A stretch of DNA of 64,000 bases from Litoditis marina (Eukaryota > Nematoda > Chromadorea > Rhabditida > Rhabditidae), in assembly GCA_964036275.1 (NCBI GenBank), contig OZ038434.1:33503279-33567278 (forward strand), read 5' to 3'. Numbering within the stretch: position 1 is the stretch's first letter; every line of letters begins with the position of its first letter. Positions 11,962 through 24,890 of this stretch are shown in pieces. The position numbers and the translations under genes are program-made. Under the pieces are notes generated by a model. The model saw nothing but the letters and a program-made list of their open reading frames with translations, searched no databases and was not told where the DNA came from.

Positions 11962-14900
11962 TCAGCCGGAGAAGTTGGTGGTGGCCAACAACTGAAATGG
12001 AGTACATCAGGATGACATTGAAAGTTGGCCATCCTTTAGTTGATATCTAACAACCTGTGAGAATTATGAAATGCCAGGCAATGCCCTTTTGTGAGATATA
12101 CTTGAGCTTCGAGCATCAAGCCTGACTAATATTTTGAAAATACTCCTTTTCCATGTAAGTACGTCAAAATTCCCAATTCACAAATATGCCAGAAAAAGGC
12201 CCGTTTTAGGCGATTTTCATGACTTACAGTCTCTTCTGTGTACTCAGATAGAACTAGGACCGAGATGTCTATAATTTCCCCACCTTTTTGGTAGAAATCT
12301 CTGTGTGTCAAAAAACTAAAAGTAAGCTATCATCAGCACTTGATTTCCGTGCGTTTTATTAGTAAGTCGAAACTTATGCTGTGTATAAAGATCAAAGTAC
12401 AACCTAACCTGCCTCTCTCATGAAATAAGTCTTACCTGGAGTTGATCCTCGAGGTGCAGTTTGTACCCTCGAGTGTTTTCCAGGTCGTGGTGCATCCGGT
12501 AGTGTGCTCGAACGTACTGGCCGAGATGTTCTTTCTAAAATACGCCTGATTATCATAGCACAGTAAGGTCCGCATAGTGGACAGACACCAGTTTTTAGAA
12601 TGAAACACGTGCAAACTAATAATTTTGCATCAAAAATAAACAATATTGGGTTTCTTATTAAGACCTTAAATTTAAAAAAATTCGTTTCTGGCGAAAACGT
12701 AGCTTGTTTTTTTTGATTGTTTAGCTATATGGACAACTTTACTGACATGTTAAAAACCAAGTAAGCGAAATGCAAATTCAAATTGTTCCCCCCCCCCCCC
12801 CCCCCCCTTCAAATTGTTACAACGTAAAAGCCATAGATGTCACAAACTCACTTCCTGGTGCGCGATCTTCTCCATAGTCCTCAGAACGGACGTGCGCCTC
12901 CTTGCGTTCACTATCTTCCCAATGTGAAGACCCGACTGGACCTGAATTCATTACGAATCTTTACATTTTTTAATTGAAAAATCATAAATTTTCACGAGAT
13001 TGAACTTAAAAACAGACTCCTCTTTGTGCAATAGTATCTGAGCAGATTTTTTTTTACAATAGAGTCCCCCCTAAAAAAACCGTTTTTGAAAAAGTAGTCG
13101 GATGGTGTATGAATAGAACAGCAACGTAGCTGAAGTTCATAGCAACGTAGCTGAAGCTGAAGATCTGATAACTAACCACGTCGATTCTAACTTGGGAGAA
13201 CCGTCCAAACCGTTGCGAAGAGTGAATGATCTTTTCGACAATCTGGAAAGAAAATACTTTCCAATCGTGAATGAGGGGGGGGACTTAATTATAAATATAG
13301 ATTATCAAGTTGATTATATAGGTAATCAACTTATTATTATTTGAGCAGCGGGATCACAAAATGTCCTGTCTTGAGCACGGGAGAGAAACATGTGATATGC
13401 GATTAAATTTCCAAATCTTCTTCGAGAATTGAAAAACAGCGCATTTTTTTGAAAAAAATGTGTACCCCCATTTTTCCAAATCCCACAACTTAGTTTGGAG
13501 TTAGGGACATGACCTATGCGCAATAAACATTATATTATACACGTAGTTCCAAATAAGTACTACAAAGTTAATTATAAACGCGATAAACTCATTACTATGT
13601 GGAAAGCGCTAACCTGCTGCATCTTGGTTTTCCATAGGCCGTGAATGACGTGAGGCGGAAACACTTCTGGAGCGCAGATGCAGCGCTGTGTGAGTTCTCG
13701 CAATGCGGACATCACGAGCTCACATGCGACTCCGTCCTGCAATACATAGGTTGAGGAAAACATACCAAGTTGTTCAAATTGCCAGAAAGTCGAAAAAAAC
13801 GGGCTACTTTTTCAACGAAAGCGAGAAAGACTGCCTATTTTTTAACGCAAAATCTTGAATTCTCACACTATAAATCTAAAACCAAACTCCAGACTTTTTC
13901 GCCAATCGGAATAATTGACCTATTTTCGATACGAACTCAGAAATTTTCAGTATGATAGTTTGTATCGAAAATAGGTCAATTATCCCAATGGAAGAAAAAT
14001 TAAAGAGTCTGGAGTCTGTTTTTGGATTTAAAACGTGAAATGAAAATTGAAGATTTTGCATGAAAAATCTATACGCGCCCTATTTCATACGTTTTTAAAT
14101 ATCAATTATACCGTATACATTTCATCGATGCGGGATGAAGACAGACAAGAGTGAGCTTAGTTACCAGCTCTTGCCAACGCAATACAGCCAACGCGGCAAG
14201 CGCATTGAACTCGTGTCGTGTACAGCGACAGCCTCAAATACCAACAGTCTGTCTGGGTTCACGGTGGTTAGTGTTCGGAACTGGCGCTCTATACTGGCGC
14301 TCGGACGCACGGTCGATGGGTGAATTCAAAAATATTAAAAACGACCTTCACGAACACAAGGTTTCTGGCTTGAACGCAAAATACACTAACCTGCTGGCTA
14401 CTGTTCTCGACCACATCTAAGAGCATCTCCAGGTATACCACGCCGAACTTCATGAGCTCTACTCGAGCTTCAGGCCCGAAGCCGTCTACGAAAGGCGGAT
14501 ACTGAAAACGAGAAGCATGAAACAAATAAAGTCACTGTTATAAACACTTTTTGTTCTAGCAATCATAGGTTTGCGACAATTGGATCAGCACTACTGCGTA
14601 TCCGTGATCTACACACTCTCTGATTTGCTGACTGCTGACTGGAAACCAAGGACCACTCGACGGGTCAACAGCCGTAACCAACAGTCTTTGTTAAGAAAAT
14701 GTATGTAGAATACAATTACACGCCACTTCACAAACAGGATTTTCGGATCGAACAAGTCAAATTTTCCAGTTTGGTCCGACAACAAAAACATACAACCTTT
14801 TGTTTAAATAGCCTTTTTATGCCATTTTTGCTGGCTAATCAGTCTCGTTTGCCACAATACGATAGTATCTGCTGTAACAGACTAGTATTGTAGTAATTTG

Positions 14901-17900
14901 ATATAAAAATTGTATGTTTTTAAAAATACATGATTAAGATGAGTAAACTGACCTCCCAGATGGTGGAGAGTATCCACTCCCTGCTCGAGTCGGCCAACTC
15001 CCCGTGGCACTCTTTCACCCTGGCCAGCCACAACTTCGCGACCAGGCTGGCCTGTAAATTAAAATGTCAAGTTTTATACTTATCCTTTCTGTCCAATGAT
15101 GGGCTTTTTAGGCAAACTTGGGTGAATTGACCTTTTTGCGGCAAATCACAGATTTATCTTGAAAAACGGGCTCCTTCATGAAGTCACACTTCATGAAAAT
15201 GTTCATATAAAGTTCGAAACGATGAATTATCACTGTTCGAAATACTCTCAATTGTAACCACAAGAGATGTAATTATTCGTGGTAGTATACAACTATTATC
15301 ATATAAGACGCTTCAATCTAAATGGTTTCAAAAATCAGAGAATCTCATTGATTTCCTTGATTTTATGAGATGAGGTTTTCGAGCGTCGAAGAATTATGAT
15401 GTTTCTCAAATATTTCTGATTCTAACATAGCGTTGGCCCCACTTATTTGAGGTTTCTATTGAAAATAAAAGTCTAAATTCGTCGAGTCACCCTTCTTCGA
15501 ACTGGAAGAATGTATGTCACAAAATATTGTAGTTTGAGCATATATCACCGAAAAGTGTGTCAAGAATATGCGAGGGTCGAAAAAATGTGTCAGAATTATT
15601 CGAGGTTCGATTTTTTCTGACACAATTTTTCCAGCCTCGAATATTTGTGTCAGAATTATTCGCACTACAATTAATTGTGGTACGTTCATATCGCTTCGTT
15701 ATAAAAATTAGTCTTTTATCGAACAGATCGCGCGATCGTATTGTTTTCCGCGGTACTATCTTGGCTGGGTCGTATCTAGTACGGGTTATTGCGCGTCTGT
15801 CTCGGCGACTGATTTCTCTGGCGTCTCTTCTCTCTCGCCTGGCGCCCACTGATTGCAAACCCGTAGACGAGAGAGAAGAGACGCCAGAGAAATCAGTCGC
15901 CGAGACAGACGCGCAAGAACCCGTACTAGATACGACCCAGCCAAGATCGTCGCGCGGAAAACAATACGATCGCGCGACCTGAGACCTAATTTCTAAAAGG
16001 AACCAGAGATATGAACGTACCATAAATAATTGAAGTGCGAATAATTCTGACACAAATATCCTAGGCTCGAAAAATTGTGTCAGAAGAAATCGAACCTCGA
16101 ATTATTCTGACACAATTTTTCGAACCTTGATTATTTCTGACACAGTTTTTCGAACCTCAAAAAGTTGTGGGTAACTACTTTGCGTTGCAAAAAGCTGTGT
16201 CAAAATATTTTGAACCGAGAATAGTTGTGTCAGAACATTCAGAGCTTTTCGATTGTTTGTTAATTTTATCGGATGTCCAAACGAGGGTGACACATGAATT
16301 TGAAAAATCGGTAATTTTCGAAAAAAGTTCTGACAAGTCATGTGAAGCACAATAATTTGAAGTTCTCTAAGAATTGTTCGGAAACCTGAAACCATTTAGG
16401 TTGAAGCGTCTTATATTATAATAACGATATATGGTATTAGTGGTACAAGTATATGATGTCACACATACCTGGCATACTTCGCCATCGAAAAGCAGCTTAT
16501 CCGACAGCTGCCGCAGGTCCTCCTCTTGAAAGTCTGAAAAAATAGGATTATAGACGAGAAAACACTGTTTTCAGACAATTTCCAGCCACTTTTGCAGCCA
16601 TCTCGCCGAGAGAGTGCACGGGTAAGAAAAACGCACGCAGACTGTGCTTGTCTGTCTGCCTGCCTCCACACTCTAACACACTTAAGTAAATTTGTCGGGA
16701 TCCCCAAAATAAAGAAAGAGGGAGAGAGAGTTCCCCTTTTTGTTGAAACTGAGAGAATTAGCCTGGTTTTGATTACTAGATCACTGAAAACACAACTTCT
16801 TCTTGTAGAATAGTCGCACTTTACTGGTGTGTGGTTGGACAAGTTATTTTGAGACAAAATGTTTTCATTATTATTTTTAAAACAGCTTTTGAAGTAAAAC
16901 TAACATGAGAATAAAGTGAGCGGGAACAGTGAGCCGTGCGCTTGTGGATGGGTGTCCCTACAGTTACCGCAGAGGCCGTGCTGAAATTAGAATATTTACA
17001 TATTATATAACATATAATATACCACTCACACACGCGTATAGTGCGTGCTCACTACTTGCTGTAGTTTGATCTGGATCCACGCCACATTTCGACCGCAAAA
17101 CGGACGGCATCAGACTACAAACACACCGCGAACGGCCAACGTAACACACACTGATAATCTTGTTTCGGAAAAAGCGAACACTTTCCCCTTCAAATACATA
17201 AAACTTGATGAGTTTTCATACGAAAAGACAATTTTCCGATAACTGCTAAACTAGGCAAGTGTTTCGACATTGTCTGGCGATTCGAGCTACTTTACTGTGG
17301 CCGTATCCACCAATAATTTTTGCCTCTCCCGGGAGCCTAAAAACGCTCCCGGGAGAGGAAAAATCACTGGTGGATACGGCCACGGGAGTATGCATAATGA
17401 CTGGAAAATTGTGCGAAATGACAGGAAATTTTTTCGGATGAAACGCTCTTAGGTTGGAGCGCGATCGCGAGAAAGTCTTCGTATTGTCAGACTAGTTCAC
17501 TAGTTGTAGACATGTAGACACGAATTAATTTGATGGTATTAACATTTGTTTATATTTTCGCTTGAATAGATTTAAAAAAGAAAAAGCATTCTAACCTCCG
17601 AAAACGCCTCTCCCGAAAGACTTGGTCCCTTGAGAATCTGAGGAGAATTCGCCCTCACACACTCGAGACACACCCAGAAGTTTTCGCTGCTGTAAATAAA
17701 CAATTTGAATTTAACACAAACAAACAAACAAACTGTCTTAACTGATTACGAATAATATCTCATGGAAATCGCTGACATTTCTCACAATCAGACGGATAAA
17801 ACCGACTTGGCACAACCATGTGAACCCAGTGAAGTTGCCCGCATGACAGTCAAAATTCGAAGAAACCTTTGAAAAATGTATTGCAGTTCAAAGAACCAAA

Positions 17901-20531
17901 GTATTGGGATTGGTCCACATAATCGTCCTACTTTAAATAAAGAATTCACACCAAACTGACAAATTCTAACAAAGAATCTCACCCCCCCCCCCTCCCTCAA
18001 GAAGTCTGTCGCATGTCACTGGATCAATGTCAATAGAACATTTGAAAATGCACCATTATGTCTTCTATGAAAACGGGATCAGAATCAACTCACAAGAGGG
18101 TGTTACTAATCTGTGACATATATGATGATCACCGCCTCGTAACGAAGCGACGTAAAATAATAAATATGTAAAATGTAATGAACGTACCAGATGGAGTTTA
18201 CGTGGCAGTTTGAGCAGTTGGTTCGGTGTTCAGCGAGCACCACCTCGAAACGAGTCTTCTTCGCATTCTCAACCACTCCTGGAATTGGATCAGAGAATGA
18301 GAAATAAAATACAACCATATTCAACATTTTATTTATTTTCCCTCTCAAATCTCCAATAACATATAATTGGAGTAAGGACCAGCCTGCTACTCACCTTCGC
18401 AAAATTGCAACAATTAGGTCAATTCCATAACTAATCGTGCCTCTTGGTACCCCAACCTTTTTTGGTAACATGGTAACCGCCTTTCCCGGTTACCTGAGTA
18501 TGTAACAAGGTGAAATGAGACTAAAACGGGTTTTCCCTCACTTTAACCCCAAACTTGGAATAATGTAAGAACTGGAGGTTTTACTTCTTTTATGTTACTT
18601 CCAATCAACACTGAAGATCTGTGTTTGCTGTTTATGTCACTCGGAAAAAACCAGGCCAGAATAGAACACACTATTCCATTTGCTTGTGCTTGTAGTTTGC
18701 TCCGTGTTTCGACCCCGATTCAAAGATTCTGTGTAAGTTCAAACTACAACTCCAACATGGTCCACTGATATACGTCGTAGGATCTCAAAAACAAAAACTC
18801 ACTTCTTAGGATGGCCTCGTGGGGGGAGAAGTCGGCTGGAGTGAGGCGATGTCTGTAAACAATCAATAAACAATGAACAAATGTAGGTCGTTTTTCAATT
18901 GAATCACCCACTTTTTACTATCCGAACATTGAACCACCCTAATCTCCTCAATAGTCGATATTTGCTGGTGAGAATCTAATCTCCCACCCACCATGTCTTG
19001 TGGTTGGTCCTCAGGTCAACCCTAACTTCCAGTAAAAACATTATATAATCACATTTTTTAAAATTTACATTATGAAACGGGTTCCTTGAAACCAAACGTT
19101 CATATCAAAAACCTGACTGAAATTTTAGGTAGGAGATCAAACTACAACAAATTGAGCTGGAGGTCAAACTACAATGATGTTACCCCTTAAATGAACGTAC
19201 CTACAGACGTAGCATGACAATCTGCTATAAAGATCATATTACAACCAAGATTTGGTCCTCCTCCCCCAAACTACAACAAAGTGAGCATACACCAGCAAGG
19301 TTGTCCGAATAGTCAAAAAAATCGAAAAACGTACTACTTTTTTGCCGAAAAGATGAAAATCGGTCTACTTTTTATGAAAAATCCTAAATTTACACGTGTT
19401 TACAGCTGGAAACGGATTACTTTTTGTCGCTTCGTCGAACCTTACTGGTGTATAAAAGTGAGATCAACAGATCAAATTACAAAAATGAACGTACCGACAG
19501 ACAGAGCATGCCAGTGTTCTTCCGTCTTCCATATTCTGCTGCTCTTCTGCGTCGCGAATCAGCTTCTCCACGCACGACCTACACAAAACGTGGCGGCAGG
19601 AGGTTTGCTGAAAATATTACAGTCATACACCAGTAATTTAATCATACGCCAGGCATACACCAGTAAAGTAAGTAGCCATGGAAATTCAAGAAACTGACTA
19701 CTTTCGCGTCGAATTCGGATAAAATCGTCTATTTTTGTGCAAAATCGAGAACATTAGCGAATGAAAAAATGGCTCCTTATCGTCGAATAGTCTTACCTTA
19801 CTGGTGTATGACGCCAGCCGACTTTTTTGCCAAAAAGGTTATTTTATGAATGGGGTTACAAAATTTGGAATTTTGTAACCATACACCAGCAAGGTTGTCC
19901 GAATAGTCATAAAACTTCGAAAAACGGACTACTTCTTAGTCGAAAGGATAAAAATCGGTCTACTGTTGACGATAAACTCTGAATTTTCACGTCTTTTGAC
20001 TTGAAAACGGACTACTTTATGTCGCTCAGTCAGACCTTACTGGCGTATGTTTGTAACATTGGGACTCAGAAACTGGGTTCTCGACCGCATACACCACTTT
20101 TGGAAAAAGCAGATAAGGGGGGACCCTATTCCTATTGTAAAGTAAATTTGTCCGTGTCACTAGGAAAAAAATGAGATTCGGTTACTTCTCCGTTAATATC
20201 GGTAAAATTTGCCATTTTTTGACATTTTTAATATTTAAACAAAAAAAATCATTCATTTCGGTAGAATAGTGACACCCTACTGGTGTATATATTTGAGAGA
20301 GTTATGTGAAGTTATGAAATAAACTAAGGAGTTACCATCAAACAGTGAACCTAACCTAGTAGTTACCGAAACGCAAAACATCCAAGAAAAAATGAGCAAT
20401 AAGCCATGTTTCTTATAAATTTAGGACTGAAAAATCTTGTATTGAAAGAAGAAAGGCAATAAACTAACCATCGGACTGTGTTCTTCGCTGTCGAACTCTT
20501 CATAGCACACGAGGCACGTGAAATCTTCCAT
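11962..20531 (-). CDS. RING finger/B-box protein, probable E3 ubiquitin ligase (14 exons, 389 aa)
   Basis: Exons in transcript order: 20531-20469, 19607-19495, 18852-18803, 18278-18188, 17689-17596, 16980-16905, 16533-16469, 15051-14953, 14501-14391, 13736-13614, 13242-13177, 12941-12852, 12534-12436, 11991-11962. All have GT donors and AG acceptors and all phases agree, ending in TGA. Residues 6-58 form a RING: CLVC (6-9), C25-x-H27-x2-C30-x2-C33, CSVC (55-58). Residues 97-152 look like a B-box: C97, C100, C113, C116, C141, C144, H148, H152. The remainder (about 163-389) is helical and charged with no domain I recognise; no NHL, SPRY or membrane segment is visible. RING proteins of this kind bring an E2 to a substrate, and the RING/B-box order with short spacing resembles expanded nematode families. 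The substrate is unknown. The start ATG lies 14 bases after an AG acceptor at 20546. Exons and phase are seen; ligase activity is inferred. Confidence 0.8.
12782..12808 (+). repeat. Poly-C tract in RING intron 12
   Basis: About 21 C in a row just before the exon 12852-12941 on the plus map. On the transcribed strand it is poly-G, downstream of that exon's donor. Confidence 0.85.
13873..14031. mobile_element. Hairpin MITE in RING intron 9
   Basis: The arms AAATCTAAAACCAAACTCCAG and CTGGAGTCTGTTTTTGGATTT pair, as do ATTGACCTATTTTCGATAC and GTATCGAAAATAGGTCAAT. Confidence 0.8.
15480..16250. mobile_element. Foldback element with tandem TTGTGTCAGAATTATTCGA arms and a GC-rich palindromic core
   Basis: In RING intron 7. 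Outer arms carry several 30-40 base units built on TCTGACACAA and TTCGAACCTCGA in opposite orientation on the two sides. The core (about 15722-15981) is a near-perfect palindrome with arms of about 125 bases (GATCGCGCGATCGTATTGTTT, TCTCGGCGACTGATTTCTCT). The core may be a second element inserted in the first. Confidence 0.75.
17294..17386. mobile_element. Short hairpin element, RING intron 5
   Basis: TGTGGCCGTATCCACCA and TGGTGGATACGGCCAC bound CTCTCCCGGGAGC twice in opposite orientation. About 93 bases. Confidence 0.75.
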
Positions 20532-20548
20532 GTCGATTGTTGAATCTG
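20532..20548 (-). promoter_or_regulatory. 3' splice site before the RING gene start (trans-splice or 5'-UTR intron acceptor)
   Basis: On the minus strand a TTCTTCCAG acceptor ends at 20546 and leaves 14 bases of leader before ATG. No upstream coding exon is visible. This suggests a spliced leader or a non-coding first exon. It decides the start, because no in-frame ATG lies between the acceptor and the RING. Confidence 0.45.
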
Positions 20549-20590
20549 GAAGAATGGCCACTTTAGCATTAAAACAAATGTAACTATGAC

Positions 20591-20593
<3 letters not shown>

Positions 20594-20628
<35 letters not shown>
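20594..20628 (+). repeat. (TA)n microsatellite
   Basis: About 17 TA units, 50 bases upstream (minus-strand sense) of the RING start exon. Confidence 0.95.
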
Positions 20629-20630
<2 letters not shown>

Positions 20631-20659
20631 TAAATTATGAATGAAAAGTGAATTCGGCA

Positions 20660-20666
20660 TAATATA

Positions 20667-20697
<31 letters not shown>

Positions 20698-20815
20698 TAC
20701 AATTATACAACATGGCAACACAATATTATCCGTAGTGATACTGTCCGTAGAGGGTGAAGTCAAGGTTTGAATTACTTGGAGGCAATAGCGCTGTGAGAGA
20801 GAGAGAAAGAGAGAA

Positions 20816-20867
<52 letters not shown>

Positions 20868-21060
20868 GAGTGAGAGAGAGAGAGAGAGAGAGAGAATACA
20901 ATTATACAACATGGCAACACAATATTATCCGTAGTGATACTGTCCGTAGAGGGTGAAGATAAGGTTTGAATTACTTGGAGGCAATAGCGCTGTGAGAGAG
21001 AGAAAGAGAGAAAGAGAGAAAGCGAGAGAGAGGGAGAAAGATCAAGAACGAGGGAGAGAA
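20660..21060 (+). repeat. (GA)n arrays with a duplicated spacer of about 100 bases
   Basis: The block from ACAATTATACAACATGGCAAC to GGCAATAGCGCTGTGAGAGA occurs at about 20698-20795 and 20896-20995, separated by GA runs. Unequal exchange between GA runs is the simple explanation. Confidence 0.85.
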
Positions 21061-21239
21061 CGCGAAGGAGAGAGACATACACCAATAAGGTCTGACTAAG
21101 CAACAAAAAATAGTCCGTTTTCGGATGTAAACAAGTGAAAATTTAGGATTTTTCATCAAAAGAAGACCGATTTTCATATTTTCGGCAAAAAGTAGTCCGT
21201 TTGTTGAATTTTTCTAACTAATCGGACAACCTTGCTGGT

Positions 21240-21350
21240 GTATGGAGAGAGAGAGAGTTAGAGAGCATGGAAAAAGAGAGAAAGTGCGAGAGGGGGAGAC
21301 AAAATAAGAACAAGGGAGAGAACGGGAGAGAGAGAGTGAGAGGAAGAGAG

Positions 21351-21425
<75 letters not shown>
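21240..21425 (+). repeat. (GA)n microsatellite, long
   Basis: A nearly pure GA run at about 21345-21422, flanked by imperfect GA. A smaller one is at 22553-22585. Confidence 0.95.
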
Positions 21426-21426
<1 letters not shown>

Positions 21427-21625
21427 GAACAAAGATAGAGAAGGAGACGAATAAAATCAATACACAGGAGAGAGTCATCAACCACAATTCCACAATTGAC
21501 CAGAGAGAGAAAAAGTCTTCACTCTTCACTATTGACCACATTGCAAATAGAAGGAATCTGAGAAAACTGGCGAATGCGTGACATATTATGTTGGCCCCGC
21601 CCATATGTACTCAGCAAACCTACCG

Positions 21626-22322
21626 GTCAATGACGGTGCACCGACAGTCGGAGTGGTCCGACTTGTCGCGACAGAAATAGAAAATCACTCATTTACTACT
21701 TTAAATTGACAATAAATGAAGTAGGATAGACAATTAGAATAAATTGTTGAATATCATCATGTAGAATGTGAAAATATGTAGGTATTATTGAATTTATCCA
21801 ATTTTGAGAAATTTACTAGTGAAAAGCAAATTTTCATAAAAAAGGTCGAAAACTGAGAAAAATGACCTATTATCATGTTTATCGGCACCAGGTAAAACTC
21901 ATTCAAAAATAAAACTCATTACTGGAAAACTCATTGAGAATGGAAACTCATTAACTTATTTTTAGTCAGGATTTCAAAAACGCCGAAAAATTTGAAAGTT
22001 GATTTTTGCTTTTCACTACGTTCATGTACTTAATGAGATTTATTTTTGAATGAGATATACTTTAATGAGTTTTATTTCTGAATGAGTTTTTCTGGTTGCC
22101 ATGTTTATCGCGTTATAGTTGAAGATTACATTCAAAATAGTAGTAGAAATTATCTCCTTTTTCCGAAATGCACAAACTTTCTTCAGCCTTATCATATAAA
22201 ACATGCAAAAATTTGAATAAATTTTGCCGCCGTCGCGACAAGTCGGTCCTGATTCAGGATTTCCGACAGTCGGCGCGGTTTTCGACTGTTTTCGCGTTTT
22301 AGTCGGTTCCCGTCATTGACGC
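21626..22322. mobile_element. TIR element with GTCAATGACG ends
   Basis: Left end (GGTCAATGACGGTGCACCGACAGTCGG to GACTTGTCGCGAC) is complementary to the right end (GTCGCGACAAGTCGG ... CCGACAGTCGG ... CCCGTCATTGACG). A second hairpin lies inside at about 21893-22100 with AAAACTCATTCAAAAATAAAA arms. Confidence 0.7.
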
Positions 22323-23384
22323 CAAAGTTACGGAGTAGGTCACCATTTTCCTGCCAAAAATTAAGGGGCCGACTGCAGTTTGAATGTAGTTTGGTTGATG
22401 ATGTACTCAGGTTGTAACCTTGTAACTTGTAACAGATTCAAATAGTGTTACAAGTTTCTTGTTAACTGTGCATAGAAAGAGAAGCCTATGAATTGACGTA
22501 AATAGAATTAAGAATAATATCTGTTTGATCACAAAGAATAGAAACGAAAAGGGAGAGAGAGAGAGAGAGAATAAAAAAGAGAGAGAAGATTCCAGGTATC
22601 ACGGAACACTCCACCATTCCTTTAAAATGATGAGAATCCCATCAGAATTGGATGATGACAATCATATTGATTGATGAAATCCACGTGTCAGTTATCTTTT
22701 CTTAAACTTTAAAATTTTTAAAATTTGAAAATTTGAAGACGTCTGACCAAAAATGGGCATTTTTCGCTAGACGCCATTGTTTTTCGTCGTTCTCAATCCC
22801 GCGGACTTAATACTAGGCAATTAGTGTAGTTCACCGACCTGTCTAGTTCACCGACCTGTCTAGTTCACCGACTCAGGGCCGATTTTTCATTTTTTGTTTT
22901 TAGCTGTGTACACCAGTTTATATTCATTTAATTGTGTTATAAACCTATGCAACATGCTTCTCCATACATTCATCAACTTTTTTAGTGATATAATGGTCAA
23001 CGCTGGATTATAAGCTATCAAATCGCATTTGTGGCACAATGGGCCATTTTTAGCATTCTAAAAACTTGATTAGAAACCTTCAAGCTGTCCATTTCTTCAT
23101 TTACTCAATTAAGAACTACCTTAACGATGGTAATTGATATTTGTATTCTATTTTTACATTTCCCATTCGTTTTATGGGTTTCTGAGCCAACTTTCGATGA
23201 AATTCGATAGGAAGCTTGATTTGAAATGCTAGAAACTCAGTTAAATTTTTCTTCTTCCTACCATCAAGCCTCTATTTAATCGAACCTCAAGCCAGTCTTT
23301 TTCATAGAATGTGATGTATGAGCGCATGACAGTTTTGAAAACATACATATGGTTCATTTTCTGTTTTTCTCCCATAGTTAAGTT

Positions 23385-23594
23385 TCAGCTTCTCTTTCGC
23401 CGGATTGTTCGAATACTAATTAATGATCGACAGTTGAACAGCTCAATATCATGACATCTTTTTCCGATGTATTCATTCGATGAATGAGAATTGAAGTTTT
23501 TGTGGATATTAATCAATTGGTCTTTTAGGTAGAATCTTCTGCCCAAGAAGGAAAAGAGGACTGAAAAACGGACCTCGTCACAACTCAGACTCAC
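23385..23594 (-). CDS. Same 69-codon frame in the foldback left arm
   Basis: Translation is identical to the right-arm frame at 27194-27403. It is followed in the arm by a second short frame that, unlike the right arm, runs into a stop a few codons past the LINE insertion point. Function unknown. Confidence 0.25.
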   Translation of the reverse strand: MSLSCDEVRFSVLFSFLGRRFYLKDQLINIHKNFNSHSSNEYIGKRCHDIELFNCRSLISIRTIRRKRS

Positions 23595-23771
23595 AAATCG
23601 AAAGTGTTACTGCCGGTCAGTTTCTATCATGTTTGTAAACTAAACAGCAGCTGAACTGATCATTCAACGGTCAGGTTGTTTATTAATTTTGAAACCGACA
23701 ATCGTTAGCTACACCGATGGCCAAATGTACCAGTTTTCATGTGTCTTTCTCTAGATGTATTTCAAAAACTT

Positions 23772-24246
23772 ACAAAGGCTGATCAGAGTTGATTGGATAT
23801 AGGATAAAAAGTGACAATAGACAACTGTCCCTGTGTTCCATATTACTTAGGCTTGTCTAGAACTTGAGCTGCAGCAGCTCTAGTTTGACCAACTTTCAGC
23901 GTTTTTCGATTCACTTGCTTCGGAATTATTTCAAAAAGTTACAAAGTCTGATCAGAGTTGATTGGATATAGGATAGAGAGTGACAATAGACAACTATCCC
24001 TGTGTTTCATATTACCTAGGCTTGTCTAGAACTTGAGCTGCAGCAGCTCTAGTTTGACCAACTTTCAGCGTTTTTCGATTCACTTGCTTCGGAATTATTT
24101 CAAAAAGTTACAAAGTCTGATCAGAGTTGATTGGATATAGGATAGAGAGTGACAATAGACAACTATCCCTGTGTTTCATATTACCTAGGCTTGTCTAGAA
24201 CTTGAGCTGCAGCAGCTCTAGTTTGACCAACTTTCAGCGTTTTTTT
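23772..24246 (-). repeat. 169-base tandem repeat, about 2.8 copies, left foldback arm
   Basis: Unit boundaries at 23772, 23941 and 24110 give a period of 169. Units contain the palindrome AGCTGCAGCAGCT and GTTTGACCAACTTTCAGCG. The right arm (26722-27019) has about 1.8 copies, so the arms differ in length by one unit. Confidence 0.85.
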
Positions 24247-24483
24247 CACACTATACGAAGCTCGTAACATAAGTTTCTCTCTTATTTCCTCAATTGCGCC
24301 AAAGCAGCTCATGTTGGATCAGGATGTAATGTAGCTGAAGTAGGATACTTTTTCACATTTCACAGGGCACCATGCTTGCTTGACCAGTATGACTAGTAGT
24401 AGTACACACACCACACAGTTATTATAAGCTGGAATGACACCAATATAACCAGTACATATTCCGCTACTAGTCTAGAACTAGAG

Positions 24484-24709
24484 GCAAATTCCACAAGGGA
24501 CCGGGTATTTCGTTAACCATGTTTGGTAACCCTAACCGGGTTACCTGGTTGACCCTTTTGTTCACCCATTTTTAACCCTCTTCAACAATGTCTTTTGGGG
24601 GAAATTTAGAGTTACCGAGCGGTTAACAAAAGGATTAACAAAGAAAGTGACCCGGTTAATGGTTAACTGCTAGGGTTGACGAAATACCGGGTTAAATAAA
24701 GAATTCGCC
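24484..24709. mobile_element. Hairpin element, ACCGGGT(A/T) family
   Basis: The ends AATTCCACAAGGGACCGGGTA and TACCGGGTTAAATAAAGAATT are partly complementary, and GGTTAACC-type segments recur inside. It is related to the elements at 35653 and 57179. Confidence 0.55.
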
Positions 24710-24779
24710 AAAACTAGAGCTGCACTAGCCATCTTGACCAGAACGTTTGTCCACAAATCACAGAGAATTAATATTCGGG

Positions 24780-24890
24780 GATTTTTCAGGATCCGTTCGG
24801 GGTACCGTCATCAATCGTTCGGGGTACGATTCATGAAACGTTCACCGAACGATTGATGACGGGACGGTGAACAAACCCTGAAATTTCCCG
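24780..24890. repeat. Short hairpin with GTTCGGGGTAC repeats
   Basis: The segment TTCGGGGTACCGTCATCAATC (start 24797) is complementary to GATTGATGACGGGACGGTGAA further on, forming a compact inverted repeat in the foldback centre. Confidence 0.5.

Larger units (their letters stand above)
19286..21244. mobile_element. Cluster of five CATACACCAGTAAGGT hairpin MITEs in the 5' part of the RING gene
   Basis: Copies at 19286-19453, 19654-19810, 19880-20049, 20089-20288 and 21076-21244. Each is about 160-200 bases, begins CATACACCAG(T/C)AAGGT and ends in ACCTTACTGGTGTATG, with AGTAGTCCGTTTT arms and a CACGTGAAAATTT core. The one at 19286 ends 42 bases from the RING exon 19607-19495, and the next begins 47 bases beyond it. 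Both orientations occur. Confidence 0.8.

Noticed and set aside
20635..21600. Leucine/serine-rich ORFs of 60-128 codons
   Set aside because: They are translations of (GA)n/(TC)n satellites in both directions.
21600..21672. Cysteine/histidine-rich frame on the minus strand as a first exon of the RING gene
   Set aside because: It lacks an acceptor, and the same sequence recurs inverted at 22225-22320, so it is the terminal repeat of a mobile element.
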